Source of the DNA: Anaerolineales bacterium
GTDB lineage: Bacteria > Chloroflexota > Anaerolineae > Anaerolineales > Villigracilaceae
NCBI GenBank assembly: GCA_013140605.1
Contig: JABFSL010000002.1
Location: 1-64,000 of the forward strand
Length of the DNA: 64,000 bases
Reading direction: 5' to 3'
Shown here one piece after another: positions 9,018 to 18,249 of this stretch. Both the position numbers and the translations under genes were made by a program. Each line of letters starts with the position of its first letter. Position 1 is the first letter of the stretch. The notes under the pieces were generated by a model that saw nothing but the letters and a program-made list of their open reading frames with translations, had not been told where the DNA came from and searched no databases.

Positions 9018-9632
9018 ATGAACATACAACATCTCCTCGACATTTCCGCTCGTGACCATTCCCATCTCTGTCCGCGCCAGATACTTGGTGTGCGGATCGG
9101 TCTTGCAGGATTATCTGCCCTTGGCTTCGATGATCCCCCTACTGGCAAACGTCTTCTTATCATCACCGAGACAGACGGCTGCTTCGCCGATGGCCTCTCT
9201 GCCTCGACAAATTGCACTATCGGTCACCGCACTTTACGTGTGGAAGATTACGGCAAGGTCGCAGCTGTGTTCGTGGATGTGAATACAGGCCGCGCTGTTC
9301 GTGTCGCGCCTGCCTTGGATATTCGTCAGCTTGCGTATGAATACGCTTCAGACGAAATGCGCCATTATTTCGCGCAAATGCAGGCCTATCAAATCATGCC
9401 TGATGAGGAAATGTTTACTGTCAACGAAGTACAGCTTGCCATATCCATCGAAAGTATCGTCTCACGCCCTGGCATTCGCGTGGAATGTGATGTGTGCGGA
9501 GAAGAGATCATGAACGAACGAGAAGTTAAACAGGATGGAATCAATCTTTGCCGCGCCTGCGCGGGAATTTCGTATTATCATGTCCCTGTTTGCATCCCTA
9601 AAAAAGTCCTGGAGCCGCAGTCAATTGAATAG
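9018..9632 (+). CDS. FmdE/FwdE-family protein with C-terminal zinc ribbon
   Basis: The 204-residue protein matches the FmdE domain, named after formylmethanofuran dehydrogenase subunit E: an N-terminal HLCPRQILGVRIG stretch, ETDGCFADGL, and a C-terminal zinc ribbon with CDVCGE and CRAC. In bacteria without methanogenesis FmdE proteins co-occur with molybdenum or tungsten enzymes and are thought to help metal or cofactor handling. GGAG precedes the ATG. The gene is followed by an overlapping TauE-like exporter and the YqeB-like gene, so the operon looks molybdenum-related. The precise function is not known. Confidence 0.85.
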   Translation: MNIQHLLDISARDHSHLCPRQILGVRIGLAGLSALGFDDPPTGKRLLIITETDGCFADGLSASTNCTIGHRTLRVEDYGKVAAVFVDVNTGRAVRVAPALDIRQLAYEYASDEMRHYFAQMQAYQIMPDEEMFTVNEVQLAISIESIVSRPGIRVECDVCGEEIMNEREVKQDGINLCRACAGISYYHVPVCIPKKVLEPQSIE

Positions 9633-10371
9633 TCTTCTTTATTTACTGGTGTTTATTGTCGCTGTTTTGTATTCCAGCGCAGGTTTTGGCGGCGCGTCGG
9701 GGTATCTTGTTGCCATGAGTTTCTTTGGTATTCCCGCCAATGTTATGGCAAGCACCGCGCTTGTTTTGAATATATTTGTGTCATCCATTTCATTTACAAA
9801 CTACGCGCGCGCTGGACATTTCCGTCCGCGCTTGCTGCTGCCATTTTTGATCACTTCCGTTCCAGCCGCGTTTATTGGCGGAACCATAAAACTCTCTGAA
9901 CAGACTTACACGACTCTGCTTTATGTCGTTCTGACATATCTTGCGATCCGAATGATTCTACTTCCAACACTGACTGAAAAACTTAACTGGACACCGCGTC
10001 CCATTCCACTATGGGCAGCTTTGCTCAGCGGCGCAGCCATCGGTCTGCTCTCCGGCATGATCGGCATTGGCGGTGGGATTTTTCTTTCGCCGCTCATCAT
10101 CCTTATGCAATGGGGCGACTCGAAGCAAGCCGCCGCATCCTCAGGTGGATTCATTGCCATCAACTCCATCAGCGGTTTGATTGGACGATTTACCAATAAC
10201 ACGCTGGCTTTTGGCGAGTTCGGGTTTTTCATACTCGCAGTCGGCTTACTCGGGGCATTGATTGGCAGTCAATTGGGCGCGATCAAATTTTCGGGTGGGG
10301 GCGTCCGTCGTGCGTTGGGAACTGTTCTCATCATTGCCGTTGGGACCTACTGGTTTAACTTTATAAAATGA
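9580..10371 (+). CDS. TauE/SafE-family membrane exporter
   Basis: The 263-residue membrane protein has about eight hydrophobic segments and the two glycine-rich repeats typical of the TauE/SafE (DUF81) family, SSAGFGGASGYL near residue 32 and SGMIGIGGGIFLSP in the second half. Members move sulfur-containing anions such as sulfite or sulfoacetate. The open frame begins further upstream at 9535, but the ATG at 9580 is a more usual start for the family. It overlaps the end of fmdE by 53 bases in another frame. The partner in a molybdenum operon could be an anion exporter or importer; the substrate is not evident. Confidence 0.82.
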   Translation: MSLFASLKKSWSRSQLNSLLYLLVFIVAVLYSSAGFGGASGYLVAMSFFGIPANVMASTALVLNIFVSSISFTNYARAGHFRPRLLLPFLITSVPAAFIGGTIKLSEQTYTTLLYVVLTYLAIRMILLPTLTEKLNWTPRPIPLWAALLSGAAIGLLSGMIGIGGGIFLSPLIILMQWGDSKQAAASSGGFIAINSISGLIGRFTNNTLAFGEFGFFILAVGLLGALIGSQLGAIKFSGGGVRRALGTVLIIAVGTYWFNFIK

Positions 10372-11189
10372 ATCGCACAAAACCCGATTTACGCATCCTT
10401 GTCCGCGGTGCAAATGATGTTGGCTCGGCAGTCGCTCACCGTCTATTTACGGCAGGGTACTCCGTGGTCATTCACGAAATGCCACAACCCACCACTACGC
10501 GTCGCAGGATGTCCTTTTCCGACGCCGTCTTTGAAGGGCGTGTTTCATTGGACGGCATCGAGGCGCAATTAATAAAAAGATTGTATCTTTTGCGTGGCGC
10601 ATTAGTGTCAGATTGCTGTATTCCCGTTTTTATAAAAGATTTCTACCAACTTCTGAATACACTCCATCCTACTATTTTGGTGGATGCGCGAATGCGAAAG
10701 CATTTGCAGCCCGAAGTCCAGCGCGGACTGGCGGAACTGACCATTGGTCTCGGACCCAATTTCGTCGCGGGCGAAACCACTGACATTGCAATTGAAACAA
10801 GCCGTGGCAAATCGCTTGGGCAAATCATCGAACATGGCGCAGCAATTCCATTGCGGGGTGAGCCACTCGAAATTGACGGTCACGCGCGGGATCGATATGT
10901 CTATGCCCCCATTGCTGGCACATTCCACACTTCATTTCAAATCGGTGATTCTGTCATACAAAGTCAGGAGATTGCGAGCGTTGACTCAACTCCGCTTCTC
11001 GCGCCCATCACGGGCATCTTACGTGGACTTACACACGATAGCGTACCCGTTACCTCAAAGACAAAGATCATCGAAGTGGATCCGCGCATTCACAATGCGC
11101 AAACCTCGGGTATCGCAGAACGCCCCGCACGCATTGCAGAAGGCGTTCTCACTGCAATTCAAAATTGGGAAGCAAAACATGCTCATTGA
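10368..11189 (+). CDS. yqeB: YqeB/EF2563-family selenium-dependent molybdenum hydroxylase accessory protein
   Basis: The 273-residue protein starts with a Rossmann-like LRILVRGANDVGSAVAHRL and continues with VVIHEMPQPTTTRRRMSFSDA and VDARMRK, as in the EF2563/YqeB family. The family is found with selenium-dependent molybdenum hydroxylases and is believed to take part in maturation of their labile-selenium cofactor. Its ATG overlaps the exporter stop (ATGA). No hydroxylase itself is in the window. Together with the probable selenoprotein at 46668 this points to selenium use by the organism. Confidence 0.8.
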   Translation: MNRTKPDLRILVRGANDVGSAVAHRLFTAGYSVVIHEMPQPTTTRRRMSFSDAVFEGRVSLDGIEAQLIKRLYLLRGALVSDCCIPVFIKDFYQLLNTLHPTILVDARMRKHLQPEVQRGLAELTIGLGPNFVAGETTDIAIETSRGKSLGQIIEHGAAIPLRGEPLEIDGHARDRYVYAPIAGTFHTSFQIGDSVIQSQEIASVDSTPLLAPITGILRGLTHDSVPVTSKTKIIEVDPRIHNAQTSGIAERPARIAEGVLTAIQNWEAKHAH

Positions 11190-11344
11190 TCGGATGCGCG
11201 GAATAACTATCAGCGGGGAGAATTTTAGGTTGTTGAAGCAGCCAGACAGGGCGAAGTGAAGCGTGTTTGTTTCACAAATCGGTGACCTTCATCACTGTAC
11301 ATTTCCTGTCCGATTTGCTACATTCACGGGAGAAAAGGTTTGCC

Positions 11345-12265
11345 ATGAAGAAAATCATTCTACTAGTGATTATGATCTTGTTCGTTTCATGTTCTCCACT
11401 TACACAAACGGAGGTGGCAGGAAATGTTGACTTGAATGATCTGCAGCCCCTGCCTACACCCTCAGACCATGAAACCATTCCTCTGCGTGTTGCCGTAGCG
11501 GCGGTGATATCTCCTGAAGGAACTGTTCAATCTTACTCACCCTTTCTTGCTTACATTGAGAAGAAACTCAATCGCCCGATCGAACTTGTGCAACGAAGAA
11601 CTTATCTGGAAGTCAATGACCTGATTGAACATGGCGAGGTGGACATGGCCTTTGTGTGTACAAGCGCATATGTGGAGGGACACGATACCTTTGGCATGGA
11701 GCTGCTCGTTGCCCCACAGGTCAATGGTGAGACAACCTATAACTCTGTTTTGATCGTTCCATCATCCAGCAAATCCAAAAACATGTCTGATCTGCAAGAT
11801 AAAGTTTTTGCATTCACAGATCCAATTTCGTTGAGCGGCCGGGTTTATCCAACTTACCTAATCCATCAACTCGGTGCTACTCCTGAAAAATTCTTCTCAC
11901 GCACGTTTTTCACTTACAGCCACGATGAAGCCATTCGTGCAGTGGCAAGCGGAGTAGCGGATGGAGCCGCAGTCGACTCACTGGTATATGAGTTTGCGAT
12001 TACACGCGATCCATCTCTTGCTGAGAAAACCAAAATCATCCATCGCTCGCCTGATTTTGGAATTCCACCTGTAGTCATCAGTCCCTTGACGCGCCCACAA
12101 GTGAAGGCGGATTTACAGTCACTACTGCTTGCAATGGCGTACGACCCAAATGCACAGGATGCCCTTACTTCCATTGGTGTTGAGAGTTTTGTCATTATCG
12201 AGGATGGCGCTTACGATGGAGTGCGCGAACTTCTCGATATTATTCCCATCCCCAACTCGCCATGA
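11345..12265 (+). CDS. PhnD-like periplasmic binding lipoprotein, AioX/ArxX-like sensor candidate
   Basis: The 306-residue protein begins with a lipoprotein signal (MKKIILLVIMILFVSC, acylated Cys16), so it is anchored outside the membrane. The rest resembles the PhnD/phosphonate-type binding fold: LRVAVAAVISPEGT, a helix with LNRPIELVQRRTY, and GEVDMAFVCTSAYV. Cys105 in that motif sits where AioX has the essential arsenite-binding cysteine (Cys108). The upstream frame to 11267 is ignored because GGGAG precedes 11345. Overlaps the kinase gene by ATGA, so it should deliver a ligand signal to it. Ligand inferred, not shown; a phosphate- or sulfur-oxyanion sensor remains possible. Confidence 0.8.
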   Translation: MKKIILLVIMILFVSCSPLTQTEVAGNVDLNDLQPLPTPSDHETIPLRVAVAAVISPEGTVQSYSPFLAYIEKKLNRPIELVQRRTYLEVNDLIEHGEVDMAFVCTSAYVEGHDTFGMELLVAPQVNGETTYNSVLIVPSSSKSKNMSDLQDKVFAFTDPISLSGRVYPTYLIHQLGATPEKFFSRTFFTYSHDEAIRAVASGVADGAAVDSLVYEFAITRDPSLAEKTKIIHRSPDFGIPPVVISPLTRPQVKADLQSLLLAMAYDPNAQDALTSIGVESFVIIEDGAYDGVRELLDIIPIPNSP

Positions 12266-13695
12266 TCCTGCGAAAAATTTATCAACGGTTCTGGAATGTG
12301 GCGGGCGCTGTCAGTATCCGCGCAAAAATTCTTGGCATCATATTGGGGTTGGTTGCCCTGCTTGGCATGAGTGTTACCATTCAAGCGAGATACGCGTTGA
12401 CAGCAACAATGACCGCGCAGTTGGAGGAACAAAGCGTTTCTGTTTCGCGTGATCTCGCGGCACGCTCAACTGACCCGATCTTGCTTAATGACCTGCTCGG
12501 ACTCCACGATCTGCTCGACGAAACAACAACAAACAATCCCAATATCAGATATGCTTTTCTTGTAGATGCGCGCGGGCAGGTGATCGCTCATACCTTTGAT
12601 GGGGGGTTCCCATTAGATCTTATTTCTATAAATTCTGTTCAATCGGGCGAACATCATCACACCGCATTGATCCAAACAGATGAAGGGCTGGTGTGGGATA
12701 CGGCTGTCCCAATTTTGGATGGAAAAGTCGGCACGGCTCGAATCGGACTTTCAGATGCCTCCATGCGAGCGGCATTATCAACACTGACAGCCCAACTCCT
12801 GTTAACGATTTTGCTGGTTTCATTAACGGGTATCCTGGTGGCTGTCTTTTTGACCTGGATCCTTACGCGCCCAATCATTTCGCTTGCTCACGCCACTCAA
12901 GTGGTGGCTCAAGGTGATTTCTCTCCACGTGTGCCTCGCTGGGCCAATGACGAAATTGGCGATCTCGCAGAAGCCTTCAATCAAATGACAGAGCAGCTTG
13001 CAAGAACTGATGAGCTTCGCAAGGAACGTGAATCTCTGCGGCGTCAACTGCTGGAAAAGGTAATAACAACCCAGGAGGATGAACGTCGGCGCATCGCGCG
13101 TGAACTGCATGACTCGACATCCCAAAATCTAACCTCCCTGATTCTTGGTTTACGAATGATGGAAGCTCATTGCGCCAAATGTACCGCTCAAACAAAAGCC
13201 ACAGAACTGCGCCAAGTAGCTTCGAAAACATTGGATGAAGTCCACGATCTTTCCATGCGCCTTCGTCCGCGTGTATTGGACGATCTCGGACTTGCTGCAG
13301 CATTGGAACGATTGGTTTCCGAATGGCAGGCACGTTATAAAATTCCAGTGGATGTTGTAATTCAATTAGCTGAACGTCTCCCAGGTGAAGTGGAAACTGC
13401 TATTTATCGCATTGTGCAGGAAACATTGACTAATATTGTGCGCCATGCCCAGGCACGCTCAGCCAGTATCCTGGTGGAACGCCACGGTAACTTCGTTCGT
13501 GCAATTGTGGAGGATGATGGGGTCGGCTTCGACATCAACACAAATCATGGAGAAAGCCACCTCGGCTTGATGGGTATCCGGGAACGGGCAGAGTTATTGA
13601 GTGGAACTTTGACGATCGAATCTTCTTCTGAGCAGGGCACAAGCATTTTTATCGAAATACCATTACATAGTGAGAAAATGGCAGTGGCATCATGA
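12262..13695 (+). CDS. NarX-type sensor histidine kinase with HAMP domain
   Basis: The 477-residue kinase has a first membrane helix at about residues 22-40, an outer domain to about 175, and a second helix at about 178-200. A HAMP domain follows (to about 250), then a HisKA_3 dimerisation domain with phosphorylated His283 in RIARELHDSTSQ, and a C-terminal ATPase domain (EDDGVGFD, GLMGIRERAELL). Cys304 and Cys307 (AHCAKC), about 20 residues after the phosphorylated histidine, could respond to redox or metalloid. ATGA overlaps join it to the binding protein before it and the regulator after it, as in AioX-AioS-AioR arrangements. Confidence 0.92.
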   Translation: MILRKIYQRFWNVAGAVSIRAKILGIILGLVALLGMSVTIQARYALTATMTAQLEEQSVSVSRDLAARSTDPILLNDLLGLHDLLDETTTNNPNIRYAFLVDARGQVIAHTFDGGFPLDLISINSVQSGEHHHTALIQTDEGLVWDTAVPILDGKVGTARIGLSDASMRAALSTLTAQLLLTILLVSLTGILVAVFLTWILTRPIISLAHATQVVAQGDFSPRVPRWANDEIGDLAEAFNQMTEQLARTDELRKERESLRRQLLEKVITTQEDERRRIARELHDSTSQNLTSLILGLRMMEAHCAKCTAQTKATELRQVASKTLDEVHDLSMRLRPRVLDDLGLAAALERLVSEWQARYKIPVDVVIQLAERLPGEVETAIYRIVQETLTNIVRHAQARSASILVERHGNFVRAIVEDDGVGFDINTNHGESHLGLMGIRERAELLSGTLTIESSSEQGTSIFIEIPLHSEKMAVAS

Positions 13696-14351
13696 AATTT
13701 CCCATTCGCGTGCTCCTGGCAGACGATCATGTTGTCCTTCGCTCAGGGCTTCGTTTGCTGCTCACCAGTCAGAATGAATTTGAAGTGATTGGTGAAGCAT
13801 CAAGCGGCACAGAAACCCTTTCCCTTGCCGAACAGCTCCAACCTGATTTAATCCTTCTTGATCTAAGTATGCCTGTTTTGGGTGGTCTGGACGCGCTTCC
13901 AACTTTGCGGAAATTAGTTCCATCAACTCGAATCCTTATCCTAACCATGCACGATGATCCACAATATTTGCGACAAGCCCTTAAACTCGGCGCAAGTGGA
14001 TATGTACTCAAGAAGGCGGCGGATGCCGAATTGCTTTCCGCCATGCGCTCAGTTTTGCGTGGCGAAGTGTATGTTCACCCTTCAATGACGCGAATCCTGT
14101 TGGAAGATATGCTTCCAAAATCGCAATCTCGTGATAATAAAGACTCTTGGAGCAACTTAAGTGAACGCGAACAGGAAGTGCTCAAGATGGTGGCGTTTGG
14201 TCACACCAGCGCCGAGATTGCCGAACAACTTAACTTGAGCGCGAAGACAGTGGAAACCTATCGAGCGCGAGGTATGGAAAAACTTGGATTGCGAACACGC
14301 GCCGCGCTGGTAAAGTTTGCATTACAAGAAGGTTTAATTACGAGAGATTGA
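13692..14351 (+). CDS. NarL/FixJ-family response regulator
   Basis: The 219-residue protein has a receiver domain with the acidic pair DD (11-12), phosphorylated Asp57 in LILLDLSMP, and Lys in YVLKKAA. The C-terminal LuxR-type HTH (LSEREQEVLKMVAFGHTSAE) is followed by the recognition helix region SAKTVETYRARGMEKL. It overlaps the kinase gene by ATGA and is its evident partner. Probable targets are the molybdoenzyme and arsenic operons upstream; the dyad at 3113-3131 is a candidate site. Confidence 0.93.
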   Translation: MKFPIRVLLADDHVVLRSGLRLLLTSQNEFEVIGEASSGTETLSLAEQLQPDLILLDLSMPVLGGLDALPTLRKLVPSTRILILTMHDDPQYLRQALKLGASGYVLKKAADAELLSAMRSVLRGEVYVHPSMTRILLEDMLPKSQSRDNKDSWSNLSEREQEVLKMVAFGHTSAEIAEQLNLSAKTVETYRARGMEKLGLRTRAALVKFALQEGLITRD

Positions 14352-15115
14352 ACAACCTGAGGCCGAAGGTTGGCATAGGTCAGTTATGAATGTCAATCAA
14401 AATGAAATAATGCGAATATAGTAAAGCTTCTCTGGGAACCCAGAAAAAGATCTACACTAATAACCTGCTTTCATATACATGCACTGTCTGCCCGGTTTGT
14501 CAAGATTTTCGCTCATAGGCAGCTAATTTCAAATGGGATGCAGATCTTCGCATCGTTGCCCATCTACATGCAGGATATGCCTTGAACTTCTCGAGCACCT
14601 GCAAGGCAATGATACATGGAAGCTCACCGGTCTGGTCATCGGCTCGCCAGCTTTCCAGCTCTCTGCCAATAGTGCAGGCAACCCGTTGCCAAAGATGGGA
14701 GGAGCTCGGATACTGGAAAATCAAATGGAACTTCGTCCAGGTCAAGTGCAAGTTCTCTTTGAATTTCTAACCGCACAGGAAAGCTTGTTGCAACGTATTT
14801 CATTGTATGACAAAGAAGATGCGGAACAAGCCCTCAGCAAGGTTTATCAGCTTATCGCTGCCTTTCGATTTGCCGGGATTGGGACTCATCATTGAAGCCG
14901 ATAAGCTAAATGAATTTCTATATAAGTGGGGCCTGGATTCTCAATAGAATCGATTCTTCTGATTGATACACTTATCCACATCGAAGTTTCGTGCGTGGAC
15001 TACGAAAAACTCAATAGATTTATTGTTCATTTTTCTCTTCCACTTTTGAACCCTTTTCCAAGACCACGCTGTGGCTTGTTTCTTCCGGGTGAGCAGTTGC
15101 CAGCAGTATTAGGAG
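14352..15115. other. 764-base gap with degenerate coding traces
   Basis: The first 180 bases hold nothing recognisable. An open frame at 14533-14895 (+) could encode 120 residues with an ordinary-looking helical C-terminal half (LRPGQVQVLFEFL...), but it has no ribosome site and no recognised domain, so it may be a gene remnant. A truncated HTH-protein tail (14867-14947) lies in another frame. After 14950 nothing is recognised. Confidence 0.4.
14867..14947 (+). pseudogene. truncated tail of a small HTH protein
   Basis: This frame reads DLPGLGLIIEADKLNEFLYK before a TAG stop. It closely matches the C-terminus ELSGLGLIIEVGKLNKFLYK of the intact gene at 24998-25213. The HTH part upstream is absent, so this is a decayed paralogue. 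Confidence 0.65.
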
Positions 15116-15532
15116 TTAAACAGGGATTTTTTGAAACAATATGCTCAGTAAAGAGATCAGGTAACACAGAGTAATAACCACAAAGGCTGACGACATTCCG
15201 AATTGAAGACCTGGATACAGTGAACCTTGTGGGTAAATAAGTTGAAATGCCACCCTCATCAGCCACAAAATACAGGTTGCAGCAAGCATGACTATTATCG
15301 AATATCTATTTGACCTGTCTCCATAAATCAACAGTATGTTTACTATCCCAAACAATACTAAAGACAAAGAAAAGAACGCATTAATAGCCCGAACTGCGGC
15401 TATCAACTCTGCGGCATTCGCATCAATATATGAGTACCATTTCCATGCTTTGGGCACAAAAAAGTGCCATACGCCGAAACCAATGGAAGCGCTGCTGCCA
15501 ATCATTACTAATACCTTAACAAGCAAATTCAT
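15116..15532 (-). CDS. four-helix membrane protein of unknown function
   Basis: The 138-residue protein has four hydrophobic helices and few charged loops (about residues 3-22, 44-66, 75-95, 108-130). I do not recognise the family. Two ATG codons are available. AGGAGGT directly abuts the first (15538) and stands seven bases from the second (15532), so the second is chosen. It is the last of a minus-strand series that starts with the CPBP protease, but has gaps before it and may have its own promoter. Confidence 0.65.
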   Translation of the reverse strand: MNLLVKVLVMIGSSASIGFGVWHFFVPKAWKWYSYIDANAAELIAAVRAINAFFSLSLVLFGIVNILLIYGDRSNRYSIIVMLAATCILWLMRVAFQLIYPQGSLYPGLQFGMSSAFVVITLCYLISLLSILFQKIPV

Positions 15533-15601
15533 GGTCATACCTCCTGGTAATTCATGAGCACACCAAACGGGATGCTGATTACTCCCGAATGTAACCGATC
15601 G

Positions 15602-16204
15602 TTACTCTTCAACCTCGAGGCGATCCACCTGGATCTGCGAGCCGTTGAAGTCAGGCACATTGCTCAGTAATATGCCATACAGATGGACGATCCTGCCACT
15701 GTCGCGCAGCGCCTCAATCTGGGACTTTACCGCCGGGTCCATTGAATCGATGCCAAAGTAGATTATCTGTCCCAAGTCTTGCCACTCGAAGTAGTCATCG
15801 TACTGTGCGCCAGGCTCCGTACCCTTGATGACGCCCCACCAATCAGCTATTTCTTCTGAAGTACCCGGTGGCATGAAACCGCCCGAGGGATTTCCTTCCG
15901 TGGTTGCCTCAACGGTCATGGCAGGTGTAGGGCTTTTTTGTGCTGCGAGGCCACACTCTCCGCGGAAATAAGCCCACTCGTCACAGACGCTGCCATCCGG
16001 AAAAACACATATGCCGCTTTGACTGCCATCGGCAGCAGTGCGAATTTCGAGGGTGTTCCCATTCTGCGTGCAATAGACCGAGGCAGGATTTGGCATACCT
16101 ACCTGAGGCATGTCCGTCGATGCACCTTCAAGTGTCTGGACCTGAAATGAGGTACAGGCTGTCAGTGCCATCATAATGATCGTGAATGTAATGATCCTTT
16201 TCAT
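15602..16204 (-). CDS. DUF333-domain lipoprotein
   Basis: The 200-residue secreted lipoprotein begins MKRIITFTIIMMALTAC, with the acylated Cys at 17. MPNPASVYCTQNGNTLEI through CVFPDGSVCDEWAYFRGEC matches the DUF333 domain, found in proteins once called putative hemolysins. The remaining 100 residues (from about WWGVIKG to VDRLEVEE) look like a second folded domain that often accompanies it. The open frame reaches back to 16444, but GAAGGA precedes the ATG at 16204 and the signal peptide begins there. Function unknown; the conserved cysteines suggest an extracytoplasmic disulfide-stabilised fold. Confidence 0.82.
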   Translation of the reverse strand: MKRIITFTIIMMALTACTSFQVQTLEGASTDMPQVGMPNPASVYCTQNGNTLEIRTAADGSQSGICVFPDGSVCDEWAYFRGECGLAAQKSPTPAMTVEATTEGNPSGGFMPPGTSEEIADWWGVIKGTEPGAQYDDYFEWQDLGQIIYFGIDSMDPAVKSQIEALRDSGRIVHLYGILLSNVPDFNGSQIQVDRLEVEE

Positions 16205-16471
16205 TTTTTCCTTCTTTCTGTTGTAGAGAGAAATCCACAGTCTTGGTGGTTTATGGAGACAGTTTGTTTTGTGTGCCATTTCACACACAGACGTTGAAGA
16301 ATTAAGAAAGTTCCTTTTTCTTATGGATTTTGAAAAATCAATTCTGGCGTAGGGTAGCCAACCGTATTGCAGTATGGGTTTCCAGGTTGGTACAGCTTTT
16401 TTGCATTCTCTCGCTCCGGTTTTGACTAAAAATCCCGTTGTCAATGCACGAATTAATGGGACTTTGTCTAC

Positions 16472-17194
16472 TTACGTCATCTTAACAATAAATGCAATGC
16501 CGGTTACCACATTCACCATGTTACACAGAATGTGAACGATTATTCCAATGTAGATATTCTTCTTTTTTACCCCAAAGAGTATTGGCAAAAATCCCAGGGT
16601 TCTCGTGATAATCATCCATGGTTCTAAGACATGCTGAACTGCAAACAGGAAGCTATGCAACAAGGGGGCAAACTTGCCTTTCATTCTGGGCAACAAATAT
16701 CCCCGAAAATACAATTCTTCAACCAACGGGCTCAAGACTGCAACAAATATTAAAGCCATCGAGTATGTAACGGTTAGTGTTTCTCTGGAATAATTACCAT
16801 CCAATCCATAATTAATATCTGGCATCCAGAAAAACAACCTCTCCTGCAGAAAAGCATCAACAGGCTTTAACAAAGTAAATATAACCCCAACAGCAATAAA
16901 AATGACGAACGCCCAAACAAGGTACTGCCACCACGGGATCGAATTACGATAGCTGATGATCCCCTGTAATGTAAAGCGGCCCGTCTTTTTCTTTCCCTGA
17001 TATAACAGATATCCGAGCTCGACCGGAATAAGGATAAAGGCGTATGCAAGTATTAAGGCAATAATCGAAGGATATCCTATATTAGCAACTGGCTGTCTTG
17101 CGAGCAAGTAAAAACACCCGACCAGGATTCCAGGGAGTAAATGCAAAATGACCGATTGTGTCGTTGAATGTTTTTCGATTTGATCTTGTTTCAT
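16472..17194 (-). CDS. CPBP-family intramembrane metalloprotease
   Basis: The 240-residue membrane protein has eight or so hydrophobic segments. It carries the CPBP (CAAX protease and bacteriocin-processing) motifs: the Glu-Glu pair with Arg in VEELYFRGYLL (residues 159-164), FAVQHVL with His at 188, and HILCNMVN near 218. These residues build the active site within the membrane. AAGGA lies eight bases before the ATG. Its substrate cannot be told; neighbours are a lipoprotein and a dehydrogenase. Confidence 0.9.
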   Translation of the reverse strand: MKQDQIEKHSTTQSVILHLLPGILVGCFYLLARQPVANIGYPSIIALILAYAFILIPVELGYLLYQGKKKTGRFTLQGIISYRNSIPWWQYLVWAFVIFIAVGVIFTLLKPVDAFLQERLFFWMPDINYGLDGNYSRETLTVTYSMALIFVAVLSPLVEELYFRGYLLPRMKGKFAPLLHSFLFAVQHVLEPWMIITRTLGFLPILFGVKKKNIYIGIIVHILCNMVNVVTGIAFIVKMT

Positions 17195-17229
17195 TTCGTT
17201 ATATCCTTATTGTCTGCATCGTAAACTTG

Positions 17230-18198
17230 TCAGATTTTGGTGTTATGGTTTACCGTAATGACGACATTGCCCTTTTTGTGTCCTTTTTCGACATACCTGT
17301 GCGCCTCGGCCATTTGTTCCAACGGATAGCATCTATCTATGACCGGTTTTATCTTCCCCGCCTCGATCAGTTCTTTGAGGAAGACCAGATCTTTGATCTT
17401 TTCACTTGCTGGCCTCAAACCCGCCGCCACAAACTTTACCTTTTTACTACTGCTCTTTGCAGGCCATAATACTTGAAGCATAACTAACGGCGTAAGTACC
17501 GTCGTAAGATAAATGCCTTCATCTGACAGTGAGCATTTGCACTCTGAAAACGAACGCTTGCCTACCGTGTCAAAAATAATGTCATAGGTCTTGCCGTTTT
17601 CGGTAAAATCATCCTGGGTGTAATCAATCACCTGATCGGCTCCCAAAGATTTGACCCACTCTAAATTCGCAGTACTGCATACCCCGGTCACCTTAGCTCC
17701 GTAATACTTGGCAAGTTGTACCGCCGCAGCGCCGACCGATCCGGAAGCGCCATAGATCAGCACGGTTTGTCCGTTCTGGATCTTGCCCTTATCTCTCAGA
17801 AAGGGCAGCGCAGTTAATGCCCCATTCGGAATGCTGGCTGCCTCCTCATAACTTATGTTGGCCGGTTTTATGGCTAGCGCCCCGTTTTCAGGCATACATT
17901 TGTATTCAGCATACGCGCCAAACATGTCGAAGCCAAATACCTGGTCGCCGGGTTTGAATCGGGTCACATCTCTGCCGATAGATTCAATTTCCCCAGCCAA
18001 CTCTTGCCCCAGAATCGGATTTCTGGGTTTCAGGAATCCATTAAAACCTGGGGAAGCCCTCATGTCTGGGTCTTCTTTTACGACGGTTGTCGCAACTATT
18101 TTTATCAGCACTTCATTCGCTTTAGGGGTGGGCTTTTCGACCTCTTGGAGTTGAAGAACCTCGGGTGGGCCGAATTTTGTGTATATGATCGCTTTCAT
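17230..18198 (-). CDS. zinc-free MDR-family dehydrogenase / quinone oxidoreductase-like
   Basis: The 322-residue protein belongs to the medium-chain dehydrogenase/reductase superfamily. [19 protein letters not shown] is in the GroES-like N-terminal half, and a Rossmann glycine motif, [19 protein letters not shown], binds NAD(P)H. The structural-zinc cysteines are missing, as in quinone oxidoreductases and enoyl reductases. GGAG and ATG at 18198 mark the start; the frame extends to 18240. A paralogue with the same ending ([19 protein letters not shown] versus [19 protein letters not shown]) is at 28964-29962. Substrate unknown. Confidence 0.9.
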   Translation of the reverse strand: MKAIIYTKFGPPEVLQLQEVEKPTPKANEVLIKIVATTVVKEDPDMRASPGFNGFLKPRNPILGQELAGEIESIGRDVTRFKPGDQVFGFDMFGAYAEYKCMPENGALAIKPANISYEEAASIPNGALTALPFLRDKGKIQNGQTVLIYGASGSVGAAAVQLAKYYGAKVTGVCSTANLEWVKSLGADQVIDYTQDDFTENGKTYDIIFDTVGKRSFSECKCSLSDEGIYLTTVLTPLVMLQVLWPAKSSSKKVKFVAAGLRPASEKIKDLVFLKELIEAGKIKPVIDRCYPLEQMAEAHRYVEKGHKKGNVVITVNHNTKI

Positions 18199-18249
18199 TT
18201 GGGACTCCTTTTTTGTTTGATTGATAGTAGCCATATTCATGTCCAGCCA

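Noticed and set aside
14533-14895. 120-residue ORF as a real gene
   Set aside because: No ribosome site or recognised domain, and an HTH-protein remnant in another frame overlaps its end. Kept only as a doubtful trace in the gap description.
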